Below are positions 26,917-34,855 of a DNA stretch of 64,000 bases, in pieces; position 1 is the stretch's first letter; each line of letters starts with the position of its first letter. The DNA is from an uncultured Bacteroidota bacterium (GTDB lineage Bacteria > Bacteroidota > Bacteroidia > Bacteroidales > P3): positions 62,001 through 126,000 of the forward strand of contig CACZWL010000003.1 in assembly GCA_902784865.1 (NCBI GenBank), in the 5' to 3' direction. The notes under the pieces are model-generated. The model was not told the DNA's origin. It saw nothing but the letters and a program-made list of their open reading frames with translations, and did not search any database. The translations under genes were made by a program, and so were the position numbers.

Positions 26917-28446
26917 TTAATATTCAGTGTCGTCGGTGACGTTGAAAGTCTCGTTGTTGTCGTCGTTCATCTTGGAGTCGACTATCATGCTGCCGCCCTG
27001 GCGGTCGAAGTTGCCGTTGGGGGCCATGCCGCCGCTGGCGCTGGCGGTGTCGAACTGCTGTGGGTTTTCGAAGCGTGCATACTCGCTGACGAAGCGCAGG
27101 CGCACCTCGCCGACGGCGCCGGAGCGGTGCTTGGCGAGGATGAGGTCGGCCATGCCGTGGGTGGAGCCGTGGTCGTCCTCCTGAATGCCGTAATATTCAG
27201 GGCGGTAGATGAACATGACGATGTCGGCATCCTGCTCGATGGCGCCCGACTCGCGGAGGTCGCTGAGCTGGGGTTTGTTGCCGACGCGGTTCTCGACGGC
27301 GCGGCTGAGCTGCGACATGGCGAGGACCGGTATCTGCAGCTCCTTGCTGAGGGCCTTGAGCTGGCGGCTGATCATGGAGATTTCCTGCTCGCGGTTGCCG
27401 TTGCGGTTGTCGGCAGAGCCGGAGGTCATGAGCTGCAGGTAGTCGATGAAAATCATCTGTATGTCGTAGCGCTGTTTGAGGCGCCGGGCCTTGGCGCGGA
27501 GCTCGAAGATGGTGAGCTGCGGCGTGTCGTCGATGTAGATGGGGGCGTTGGAGAGGGGCTGCGCGCCGCGCTTGAGTTGTTCCTTCTCGAAGGGGGCGAG
27601 TTTGCCGGTCTTGAGTTTCTTGCCGTCGAGCTTGGCTTCGCTGGAGATGAGGCGCATAGCCAGTTCCTGGCCCGTCATCTCGAGCGAGAAGAAGGCCACG
27701 GGTTTCTTGAAGTCCACGGCCATATTGCGTGCCATGCTGAGCGCGCAAGCCGTCTTACCCATGGCGGGGCGGGCGGCGAGGATGATGAGGGTGCCGGGCT
27801 GGAAGCCGGTAGTCATGCTGTCGAGGCCGGTGAAGCCGGTCTCGAGGCCGGAGAGGCCGTCGGTCTTTTCGCCTGCGGTCTTGATCTGGTCCATAGCCAT
27901 GGAGACAAAGTCGCCCATGGGGTGGTAGTCCGAGCGGAAGTTCTTGTCGTTGATGTCCATCAGGCGCTGCTCGGTCTTGTCGAGGAGGTCCACCACGTCC
28001 GTGGTCTCGTCGTAGGCCTGCGTGATGGTCTCGGTGCTGATGCGTATCATCTCGCGCTGGATGAATTTCTCGCTGAGGACACGCACATGGTACTCGATAT
28101 GGGCGGCGGAGACGACGTTCTCGGTGAGTTTGGAGACGGCATAGGCGCCGCCTGCGGCCTCGAGTTCGCCGTCGAGGCGGAGGCGTTCGACGACCGTCAG
28201 CAGGTCGACGGGCTGGCTCTGCTCGAAGAGTTTGAAGATAGCACGGTAGACGGCCTGGTGCTCCGGTTTGTAGAAGTATTCGACATGCAGTGTCTCGATG
28301 ACGTTGATGAGTGCCGTTTGGTCGAGCATCAGGGCGCCGAGGACGCTCTCTTCGAGGGCGACAGCCTGCGGAGGTGTGTTGCCGTTGATGTCGAACGCCT
28401 GGGCGTATGTTATTCTATCTCTGCGTCTTGTAGCGATATCGGGCAT
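26917..28446 (-). CDS. dnaB: Replicative DNA helicase DnaB
   Basis: The 509-residue protein has the DnaB N-terminal domain (about 25-125; PPQAVALEESVLGALM), a linker helix and the RecA-like C-terminal ATPase with Walker A AARPAMGKT (224-232), Walker B MIFIDYLQLM and the arginine-rich ESGAIEQDADIVMFIYRPEY. A glycine/asparagine-rich tail ends the protein. It is the hexameric helicase of the replication fork. A -7 box at 28472-28479 probably serves dnaB and the downstream desulfidase gene. Confidence 0.97.
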   Translation of the reverse strand: MPDIATRRRDRITYAQAFDINGNTPPQAVALEESVLGALMLDQTALINVIETLHVEYFYKPEHQAVYRAIFKLFEQSQPVDLLTVVERLRLDGELEAAGGAYAVSKLTENVVSAAHIEYHVRVLSEKFIQREMIRISTETITQAYDETTDVVDLLDKTEQRLMDINDKNFRSDYHPMGDFVSMAMDQIKTAGEKTDGLSGLETGFTGLDSMTTGFQPGTLIILAARPAMGKTACALSMARNMAVDFKKPVAFFSLEMTGQELAMRLISSEAKLDGKKLKTGKLAPFEKEQLKRGAQPLSNAPIYIDDTPQLTIFELRAKARRLKQRYDIQMIFIDYLQLMTSGSADNRNGNREQEISMISRQLKALSKELQIPVLAMSQLSRAVENRVGNKPQLSDLRESGAIEQDADIVMFIYRPEYYGIQEDDHGSTHGMADLILAKHRSGAVGEVRLRFVSEYARFENPQQFDTASASGGMAPNGNFDRQGGSMIVDSKMNDDNNETFNVTDDTEY

Positions 28447-28471
28447 GATGGTATATTAAATATAAGGGGTA

Positions 28472-28479
28472 CAAAATTA
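28472..28479 (-). promoter_or_regulatory. Probable -7 box (TAATTTTG) for dnaB
   Basis: The minus strand reads TAATTTTG, 26 bases upstream of the dnaB start. Confidence 0.5.
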
Positions 28480-28567
28480 CAAAATATTTCCGACATGGCA
28501 GAAATATTTTTTCCAACCGCCTGCAAGTCGTCGGCCCGGGGGTGCGCATGGGGTGCCCCGGCGTGGG

Positions 28568-28642
28568 CATCTGGTAGGTATCTGGTAGGTGTCTGGTAGG
28601 TGAATAGTTCGACTCTTTCCCATTATTTCCCATCGATGGGAA
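28568..28642 (+). repeat. Interspersed ATCTGGTAGGT element, copy 5 (palindromic tail)
   Basis: Three units (ATCTGGTAGGT twice, then GTCTGGTAGGT) are followed by GAATAGTTCGACTC and TTTCCCATTATTTCCCATCG, with the palindrome only partly completed (ATGGGAAAATCG). It lies between dnaB and the small lipoprotein gene. Confidence 0.85.
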
Positions 28643-28657
28643 AATCGCGGAACGGTA

Positions 28658-28694
28658 CAAAAAAAACCACCACGGGGCGTCCGAAAGGACACCC
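28658..28694 (-). terminator. Rho-independent terminator after the 44-residue lipoprotein gene
   Basis: On the minus strand GGGTGTCC pairs with GGACGCCC around a TTTC loop, with a T run eight residues long a few bases further. It ends the ftcD-lipoprotein unit. Confidence 0.75.
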
Positions 28695-28725
28695 TGCGGT
28701 AGGCTGTAGGCTATGGCCGCGCGCG

Positions 28726-28860
28726 TCAGGCCTGCTGGGCGGGGGCCTGGTCGGCCATGACCACAGAGCCGCGGTAGGCGGGGCAGGTGTGGTGCGTGCA
28801 GCTGGCGGCCACGAGGGTCACCACGGCAACGGCCAGAAGCAGAAGTGCTTTCTTTTTCAT
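28726..28860 (-). CDS. Small lipoprotein (44 residues)
   Basis: The ATG at 28858-28860 opens a 44-codon gene encoding a lipoprotein signal (MKKKALLLLAVAVVTLVAAS then Cys21) and a short mature peptide with Cys-Thr-His-His-Thr-Cys and an Ala/Gln-rich end. It starts 11 bases after the ftcD stop and is followed by a good terminator, supporting it as a real gene. Such short lipoproteins are common in Bacteroidales and have no known function. Confidence 0.8.
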   Translation of the reverse strand: MKKKALLLLAVAVVTLVAASCTHHTCPAYRGSVVMADQAPAQQA

Positions 28861-28871
28861 GATGTTACGAT

Positions 28872-30569
28872 TTACAAGCCAATCTTTTCATTGACGGTTT
28901 TCAGTATCTCGGCTTCTTGCTTGAGGGCCTCGGCCTCGATGGCCTGGGCCTTGGCGAGGATGTCGCTCTTGAAGGCCTCGTCGGTGAGCGAGGAGGCGTT
29001 GATTTTGACGTTGAGGTGGGCACCCATGACGGCCGAGCGGGCGGCGAGGGAGCCTACGCCGCCGTCGGTGACGGAGTTGGGGTTGCCCCACTCGACCATG
29101 GCGCGGCAGACCTCGAAGGCCTCGAGCGAGCGCTGCATGGTGCGGAAGGGCACCTCGGTGGCGTATTTTGTGGCCTCCTGGATGGCGGCGGTGCGGGCGG
29201 CCTTCTCCTCGTCGGTCTTCTTGGGCAGGCCGAAGGCGTTCATGATGCGGTTGAAGGCCTCGGTGTCCTCGTCGACGAGGTGGAGGAGATCCTCTTTGAG
29301 CTGCTGGCCGCGGACGGCGACGTCGGAGAATTTCTCCCACTCGTCGTCGTAGGCGGCCTTGCCGCCGGTGAGGTTGGCGACCATGGTGCCGAGCGAGGCG
29401 GCCAGGGCGCCCATGTAGGCGCTGACGGAGCCGCCGCCGGGGGCGGGGCTTTCGCTGGCGGTCTCGTCGCAGAAGCCGCGGCAGGTGAGGTCGACGAGTT
29501 TCTTCTTCGAGTGGTCCTCAATCAGGTATTCGATGACTTTCTCCTTGGGGTCGAAGGGCTTGAGGTCGTCGAGGCCCATGCTCTTGACGGCCACCTTCAT
29601 GATCTCCTCCTCGCTGACGCCGAGGGAGCGCTGCTGCTTGGCCAGGTAGTACTTGCCGGCGTCGATGAGGACGCTCTTGGGGATGAGGCCGACAATCTCG
29701 CAACCGGTGACGCGGAGGCCGCGGTTCTGGGCGCAGCGGCATACCTCGTCGAAGCAGAGGTGCACGGGGGCGACCTTGATGGAGGTGATGTTCATCGACA
29801 CCTGTGCGATGCCGTAATCCTCGATGTACCAGCCGATTGCCTTGGTACCCTTGAGGGTGCCGGGGATCATGACGGGCTTGCCGTTCTCGTCCTTGAGGGG
29901 CTTGCCGCTGGGTTTGCCGCCCTCGCGGGCGGGACGGCCTTTCTCGCGCACGTCGAAGGCGATGGCGTTGGCGCGGCGGGTCGAGGTGGTGTTGAGGTTG
30001 TAGTTGATGGCCACGAGGAAGTCGCGTGCGCCGACCTGGGTGGCGCCGGTACGGGCCGTGTGGTCGTTCCAGGCGTTGGGGCCGAAGTCGGGCTTCCATT
30101 GCTCGGTGCCGAGGCGACTGCTGAGGCTCTCGTACTCGCCGGTGCGGCAGTAGGCCAGGTTGCGACGCTCGGGCAGGAAGGCAGCGTTCTCGTAGCAGTA
30201 GATGGGGATCTGCAGCTCCTCGCCGAGGCGACGGCCCAGCTTGTGGGCATACTCGACGACCTCTTCCATGCTGATGTTGCTCACGGGGATGAGGGGGCAG
30301 ACGTCGGTGGCACCCTGACGCGGGTGGGCACCGTGGTGCTGCGTCATGTCGATCAGCTCGGCAGCCTTCTTGACAACCAGGTAGGCTGCCTCGAGGACAG
30401 GCTCGGGCTCACCGACGAAGGTGATGACGGTGCGGTTGGTGGTCTGGCCGGGGTCGACGTCGAGAAGTTTGACGCCATCCACTTTCTCAATCTCGGCAGT
30501 GACCTGATTGATGATATCCATGTTGCGGCCTTCGCTGATATTAGGCACACATTCAATGAGTTGCTTCAT
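28872..30569 (-). CDS. ftcD: Bifunctional glutamate formimidoyltransferase / formimidoyl-THF cyclodeaminase
   Basis: The 565-residue protein fuses the formiminotransferase N-terminal and C-terminal subdomains (about 1-180 and 181-300; IECVPNISEGRN, HHGAHPRQGATDVCPLIP) to a cyclodeaminase domain (about 345-565; SESPAPGGGSVSAYMGALAA). It moves the formimino group of formiminoglutamate to tetrahydrofolate and then deaminates it, the last step of the histidine-degradation branch that feeds one-carbon metabolism. No other hut genes are adjacent. A TATCTTTG -7 box lies 25 bases upstream. Confidence 0.96.
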   Translation of the reverse strand: MKQLIECVPNISEGRNMDIINQVTAEIEKVDGVKLLDVDPGQTTNRTVITFVGEPEPVLEAAYLVVKKAAELIDMTQHHGAHPRQGATDVCPLIPVSNISMEEVVEYAHKLGRRLGEELQIPIYCYENAAFLPERRNLAYCRTGEYESLSSRLGTEQWKPDFGPNAWNDHTARTGATQVGARDFLVAINYNLNTTSTRRANAIAFDVREKGRPAREGGKPSGKPLKDENGKPVMIPGTLKGTKAIGWYIEDYGIAQVSMNITSIKVAPVHLCFDEVCRCAQNRGLRVTGCEIVGLIPKSVLIDAGKYYLAKQQRSLGVSEEEIMKVAVKSMGLDDLKPFDPKEKVIEYLIEDHSKKKLVDLTCRGFCDETASESPAPGGGSVSAYMGALAASLGTMVANLTGGKAAYDDEWEKFSDVAVRGQQLKEDLLHLVDEDTEAFNRIMNAFGLPKKTDEEKAARTAAIQEATKYATEVPFRTMQRSLEAFEVCRAMVEWGNPNSVTDGGVGSLAARSAVMGAHLNVKINASSLTDEAFKSDILAKAQAIEAEALKQEAEILKTVNEKIGL

Positions 30570-30593
30570 ACTTTTACTATTTAATTAATGGTG

Positions 30594-30601
30594 CAAAGAT
30601 A
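30594..30601 (-). promoter_or_regulatory. Probable -7 box (TATCTTTG) for ftcD
   Basis: The minus strand reads TATCTTTG, the commonest form of the Bacteroidetes -7 box, 25 bases before the ftcD start. Confidence 0.6.
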
Positions 30602-30765
30602 CGAAAAAAAACTATAATTTCGCATTTACTTGAAAAAAAGTATCAAATTATACCGTATCTACATGAATTACAACACATTACATAAATCGAACAAAACCCC
30701 CTCGGCAGGACATATTCAACACACTGTTTTTCAGCATCATAGGAGCATTCTCTTCTTCTTTGCCA

Positions 30766-30779
30766 GGTATCTGGTAGGG
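30766..30779 (+). repeat. Interspersed ATCTGGTAGGT element, copy 6 (single unit)
   Basis: A lone GGTATCTGGTAGGG without core or tail sits in the ftcD/surface-protein divergent gap (30570-30971). The gap is otherwise AT-rich and non-coding apart from promoters and a 5' UTR hairpin. Confidence 0.45.
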
Positions 30780-30869
30780 CACCCCTAGGGCAGCGGTCGG
30801 AAAAGAGGGGTCGGAAACGGTGTTGAAAAATATTTTTAAATATTTAACAATAAATAAAGAAAAAAGTTG

Positions 30870-30877
30870 TATCTTTG
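30870..30877 (+). promoter_or_regulatory. Probable -7 box (TATCTTTG) for the surface protein gene
   Basis: TATCTTTG at 30870-30877 follows a long AT-rich tract and leaves a leader of about 90 bases before the start at 30972. Confidence 0.6.
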
Positions 30878-30913
30878 CCCGTGGTTACGGCTGCGAGCCC
30901 GCAACCCAAATTT

Positions 30914-30943
30914 CAATGTATTGCCATAATAACCAATACATTG
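30914..30943 (+). promoter_or_regulatory. 5' UTR inverted repeat
   Basis: CAATGTATTG (30914-30923) and CAATACATTG (30934-30943) form a perfect 10-bp stem with a 10-base loop inside the leader of the downstream gene. It could stabilise the mRNA or be an operator; no known regulator motif is recognised. Confidence 0.5.
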
Positions 30944-30971
30944 CAACAAACATACAGAAACTGGAAGAACC

Positions 30972-33900
30972 ATGCGAAGCATCAAAATACTGACATATAC
31001 CCTGGCGGCGCTGCTGACCCTGCTGGCGTCGACCCCACTGCACGGCCAGGCTGGATGGGACCAGCAGACGGCCTGCCCGGGGTGGAACAACCCGACGAGT
31101 TTCGTCACCGGCAACGCCGACTACTACTACCTCGGCTACATAGGCCAGCGCGCCCAGGCGGTGCCCGACGCGGTGACGGGCCAGACGGGCCTGACCAATG
31201 TCTCGACCAGCATAGCCGCCGGCACCCTGCACTCCGTCACCACCAGCGCGCTGACCTACGACGGCAACCTGCCGCTTCACAACCAGCGCTTTGCCATCAT
31301 GACTGACCCCGACGGCGTCGACTCCAACACCGGCGGCAACCTGCACTTTATGCCCAGCGGCTTCAGCAGCAGCATACGCATCGGCAACGCCGCCATAAGC
31401 GAAGCCGTCAACGCCACGGTGCTGAGCTACCACATGCGGGTGACGCCCGACAACGCCCTGCTGCTGCTGCACCATGCGCTTGTCATGCAGAGCCCCTCGC
31501 ACAGCAACGACGCCAACCCGCTGATAAACATCCGGGTACTGACCGACATGGGCGGCTCGTGGCAGATGGTGAACGACACGCTGGCCTACTTCCGCACGAT
31601 AAACCAGAACAACATCATACCGTCGTCCGACGGCTGGCACACAGCCGGCGCAGGCACGGTGTACTACAAGGACTGGGACGTGGCCACGATAGACCTCTCG
31701 GACCTGCTGTATACGTATGTGCGCATCGAGATTGCCGTCGCAGGATGCACCTGGGGTGCCCACTGGGCCTACGCCTACATCGCCGGCGAGTGCCGCCCGG
31801 CACAGGTGAGTATCGAGGAGTGCAACGTGGGAGGCGACACGCTCGCCACCGTCACCGCCCCCGACGGCCTGCAGGGCTACCGCTGGCTGGCTTCTGACAT
31901 TGGCCAGGCAATGCTCCCGGGCGACATCCCCCCCCTGCACCCGCTGACCGGCACCCTCACCGGCGACGGCGCCAACCGCTTCGCCGCACTGCCTGACGAC
32001 TTCCACGTGACCCGCAGAATCAACGCCTTGGGCGACACGGTGGACTGCGACTCGACGGCCCTACGGCAGACTTTCTGCTGCGAGGTGACCACCGCCCTCG
32101 ACCCCTCCAAACCGGTGACCTCGAAAATATTCTTCACCCTGCAAAACGCAAAAACCGTGGTGGTTATCGACTCCGCGGCCCACTGCGACGGCACGGTGAC
32201 GCTACGCAACCTGAGCTACACAACCTCCGAAGAAATCCTTGCCCTGCTGAACAACACCACTTGGCGATTCTATGCCGACGGCGACTTCGACGGCACGCCG
32301 ACACTCACACTGACGGGCGACAGCGTGACGGCCGACATGTCGGGAATGACGCGGGTGGGGGTGCAGGTATTCTTCCCGGTGCCCGGTTCCGGCTGCACCA
32401 ACGAGCAACGCCTGCTCATCGACATCCCCCAGCCCCCGCAGATTCAGGTTTCGGGCGTCACACACGTCTATCCCGGCACCACCATCGACATCAACGCCGT
32501 CAGCAACACCAGCTGCTCCTTCCAGTGGTCGCGGACGACCGGCAGCGTAAGCGGCGGCTTCCCCGCAGGCTCGCGCCTCAGAACCGTACCCTATGCCGAC
32601 ACGGCAGTCTACTACATCCGCGCCACCTCGCTTCTCAACGGCTGCGAGACGTGGGACAGCGTCATCATCCACTGCTACGACACCACACGCCACAAAGCGC
32701 TGAACAACCTCTTCGCCAGCATCGACATCGACACCATCAACTGCCTGGGCAACAGCACCGTGGTTCAGATTGGCCACGCCTCGAGCAACGACATCGTGGT
32801 GGCCGACCAGCACGCCACCCTCTCCCACCCCGGCCGCGTCTTCCTGCCCGACGGACGTGAGTGCGGCGCCAACGGCTGCTCCTACCGCTCGCCCGTCACC
32901 TTCACCACCTTCTCACCCAGCGCCACCGTCACCTCGGCCAACGACATCAACTACGTCCGCCTCAACATCGAACACAGCTTCCTCGGCGACCTCTACATAG
33001 CCATCACCTGCCCCAACGGGAACACGGCCTCGCTGATGAACTTCTCCGGCATGGGCAGCAGCCCCTGCACACCCGCCATCCCCAACAGCCACCGCTCGTG
33101 GCAGGCAGGCAGCAACACCCTTGGCGGCACCTTCCTGGGCGACGCCCTCGACAGCGAGGCGGCCTCCGACTACTGCGACTCCACCCTGCCGGGCAACGCC
33201 CCGGGCACCGGCTGGAACTACTGCTGGAGCAACAGCACCACCGCCGGCATCAGCTACGCCCCGGGCGACGCCCTCATCTACCGCTCCGCCACCTCACACA
33301 GCGGCCGCGTCGACTCGAGCAACGTGGCGGCAAAAACCAACTTCTACCACCCCGACCAAAGCCTCGCCGGCCTCATCGGATGCCCGCTGAACGGCACCTG
33401 GTACATCGAAGTCATCGACGGATATAACGGCGACAACGGCTACATCTTCGACTGGGAACTCTCGCTCACGGCTCCCCTGCAGGACACCTCCATCATCATC
33501 GTCGGCAGCGAAATAATAGGCAGCGACGTCATGCGCATCAACGACTCGACCTACACCATCACCTCGCCCGCCGGCGTCGAAACCGACACCACCGTCGGCT
33601 ACATCATCCTGCTCTTCGACAGCCTCGGCGTCGTCGCCGACACCACCATCTACATCCACTACCAGGCTCCGCAGGTCACCCTCTACGAAGCCACCCGCTG
33701 CCAGGGCGACACCCTCTGGGTCGGCTCCACACCCTACACCGAAACCATCCACAGCATCGACACCGCCTTCTCTCCCATCGGCTGCCCCATCTACACCGAA
33801 ATCAACTTCACCTTCAACCCCGTCTACGATCACTACGACACCGCTCGCTTCTGCCCCGGCGAACCCCTCCTCCACAACGGCAAAACCTACGACGCCACCG

Positions 33901-34838
33901 GCGACTACACACTGTGGCTGCACACCACACGCGACTGCGACAGCACCGTCCACCTCAACCTCGCCATCCTGGACTCGGGCTTCTTCGCCGCCTTCGAAAT
34001 CAGCGACGACGGAACCGTCTGGAGCAGCGATACCATCCTGGCCGGATGCCGCCCCTTCGACCTGCAGCTGCACAACCTCAGCCCCCTCTGCCGACGCGCA
34101 CAATGGACCACCGGCGACGGCGGAAACCCCACCGGCGACTCCATCACCTACACCTACGACACCGCCGGCATTTTCTCCATCACCCTCGCCGCCGTCAGCA
34201 CCCACGGCTGCCTCGACACCGCCTCCATGCCCAACACCGTTTGGGTATTCGAACTGCCAAAACCCGAATTCACCTGGGCACCCATCGAACCCGTCATGTC
34301 GCACCCCTCCGTCAGCTTCTTCAACGAGACTCAACCCGAAGCACACTCCTACCAATGGCTCTTCTCCCACGACAACGGCAAAGACACCAGCCTCCTCACC
34401 GCACCCTCCTACACCTGGGGCCACGACGGCCAGGAACTCGTCTTCGGCGACTACACCGTCACCCTCAGCGCCTCATCCGCCTACCTCGGCCCCTACGGCG
34501 ACACCCTCTTCTGCGCCGACAGCATCGACCACCAGATAACCATCGTCAACGACTACCTACAGTTCCCCAACCTCGTCACCCCCAACGGAGACGGCGTCAA
34601 CGACACATGGCGCGTCGTCAACCTCCTCGAATGCGGCGTCTACTCCATGAACGAACTCTGGATCTACAACCACTGGGGCGTCCTCGTCTACCACGTCCGC
34701 GACATCAAACAGGAAAGCGACTTCTGGGACCCCGAAGCCTCCAACAGCCCCGACGGCTCCTACTACTACCGCTTCTCCGCAAAAAGCCCCTACGGCCTCG
34801 TCCGACGCAACGGCCTCATCGAAGTGCTTCGCCATTAA
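30972..34838 (+). CDS. Large secreted surface protein with P-domain, PKD-like and T9SS type B sorting domain
   Basis: The 1288-residue protein has a signal peptide (about 1-26, ending LHGQ), an N-terminal region without a named family, a proprotein-convertase P-domain (about 600-835; NYVRLNIEHSFLGDLYIAIT, LIGCPLNGTWYIEVIDGY), a PKD-like region (about 1045-1075; GDGGNPTGDSITYTYDTAGI) and a C-terminal gliding-motility-type sorting domain (about 1197-1288; PNLVTPNGDGVNDTW, LWIYNHWGVLVYHV). It would be exported by Sec and then T9SS and retained on the surface. A second gene with a closely similar P-domain follows 17 bases later. No protease catalytic domain is seen, so an adhesin-like role is inferred. 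Confidence 0.88.
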   Translation: MRSIKILTYTLAALLTLLASTPLHGQAGWDQQTACPGWNNPTSFVTGNADYYYLGYIGQRAQAVPDAVTGQTGLTNVSTSIAAGTLHSVTTSALTYDGNLPLHNQRFAIMTDPDGVDSNTGGNLHFMPSGFSSSIRIGNAAISEAVNATVLSYHMRVTPDNALLLLHHALVMQSPSHSNDANPLINIRVLTDMGGSWQMVNDTLAYFRTINQNNIIPSSDGWHTAGAGTVYYKDWDVATIDLSDLLYTYVRIEIAVAGCTWGAHWAYAYIAGECRPAQVSIEECNVGGDTLATVTAPDGLQGYRWLASDIGQAMLPGDIPPLHPLTGTLTGDGANRFAALPDDFHVTRRINALGDTVDCDSTALRQTFCCEVTTALDPSKPVTSKIFFTLQNAKTVVVIDSAAHCDGTVTLRNLSYTTSEEILALLNNTTWRFYADGDFDGTPTLTLTGDSVTADMSGMTRVGVQVFFPVPGSGCTNEQRLLIDIPQPPQIQVSGVTHVYPGTTIDINAVSNTSCSFQWSRTTGSVSGGFPAGSRLRTVPYADTAVYYIRATSLLNGCETWDSVIIHCYDTTRHKALNNLFASIDIDTINCLGNSTVVQIGHASSNDIVVADQHATLSHPGRVFLPDGRECGANGCSYRSPVTFTTFSPSATVTSANDINYVRLNIEHSFLGDLYIAITCPNGNTASLMNFSGMGSSPCTPAIPNSHRSWQAGSNTLGGTFLGDALDSEAASDYCDSTLPGNAPGTGWNYCWSNSTTAGISYAPGDALIYRSATSHSGRVDSSNVAAKTNFYHPDQSLAGLIGCPLNGTWYIEVIDGYNGDNGYIFDWELSLTAPLQDTSIIIVGSEIIGSDVMRINDSTYTITSPAGVETDTTVGYIILLFDSLGVVADTTIYIHYQAPQVTLYEATRCQGDTLWVGSTPYTETIHSIDTAFSPIGCPIYTEINFTFNPVYDHYDTARFCPGEPLLHNGKTYDATGDYTLWLHTTRDCDSTVHLNLAILDSGFFAAFEISDDGTVWSSDTILAGCRPFDLQLHNLSPLCRRAQWTTGDGGNPTGDSITYTYDTAGIFSITLAAVSTHGCLDTASMPNTVWVFELPKPEFTWAPIEPVMSHPSVSFFNETQPEAHSYQWLFSHDNGKDTSLLTAPSYTWGHDGQELVFGDYTVTLSASSAYLGPYGDTLFCADSIDHQITIVNDYLQFPNLVTPNGDGVNDTWRVVNLLECGVYSMNELWIYNHWGVLVYHVRDIKQESDFWDPEASNSPDGSYYYRFSAKSPYGLVRRNGLIEVLRH

Positions 34839-34855
34839 CCGACATCCACATCGCA

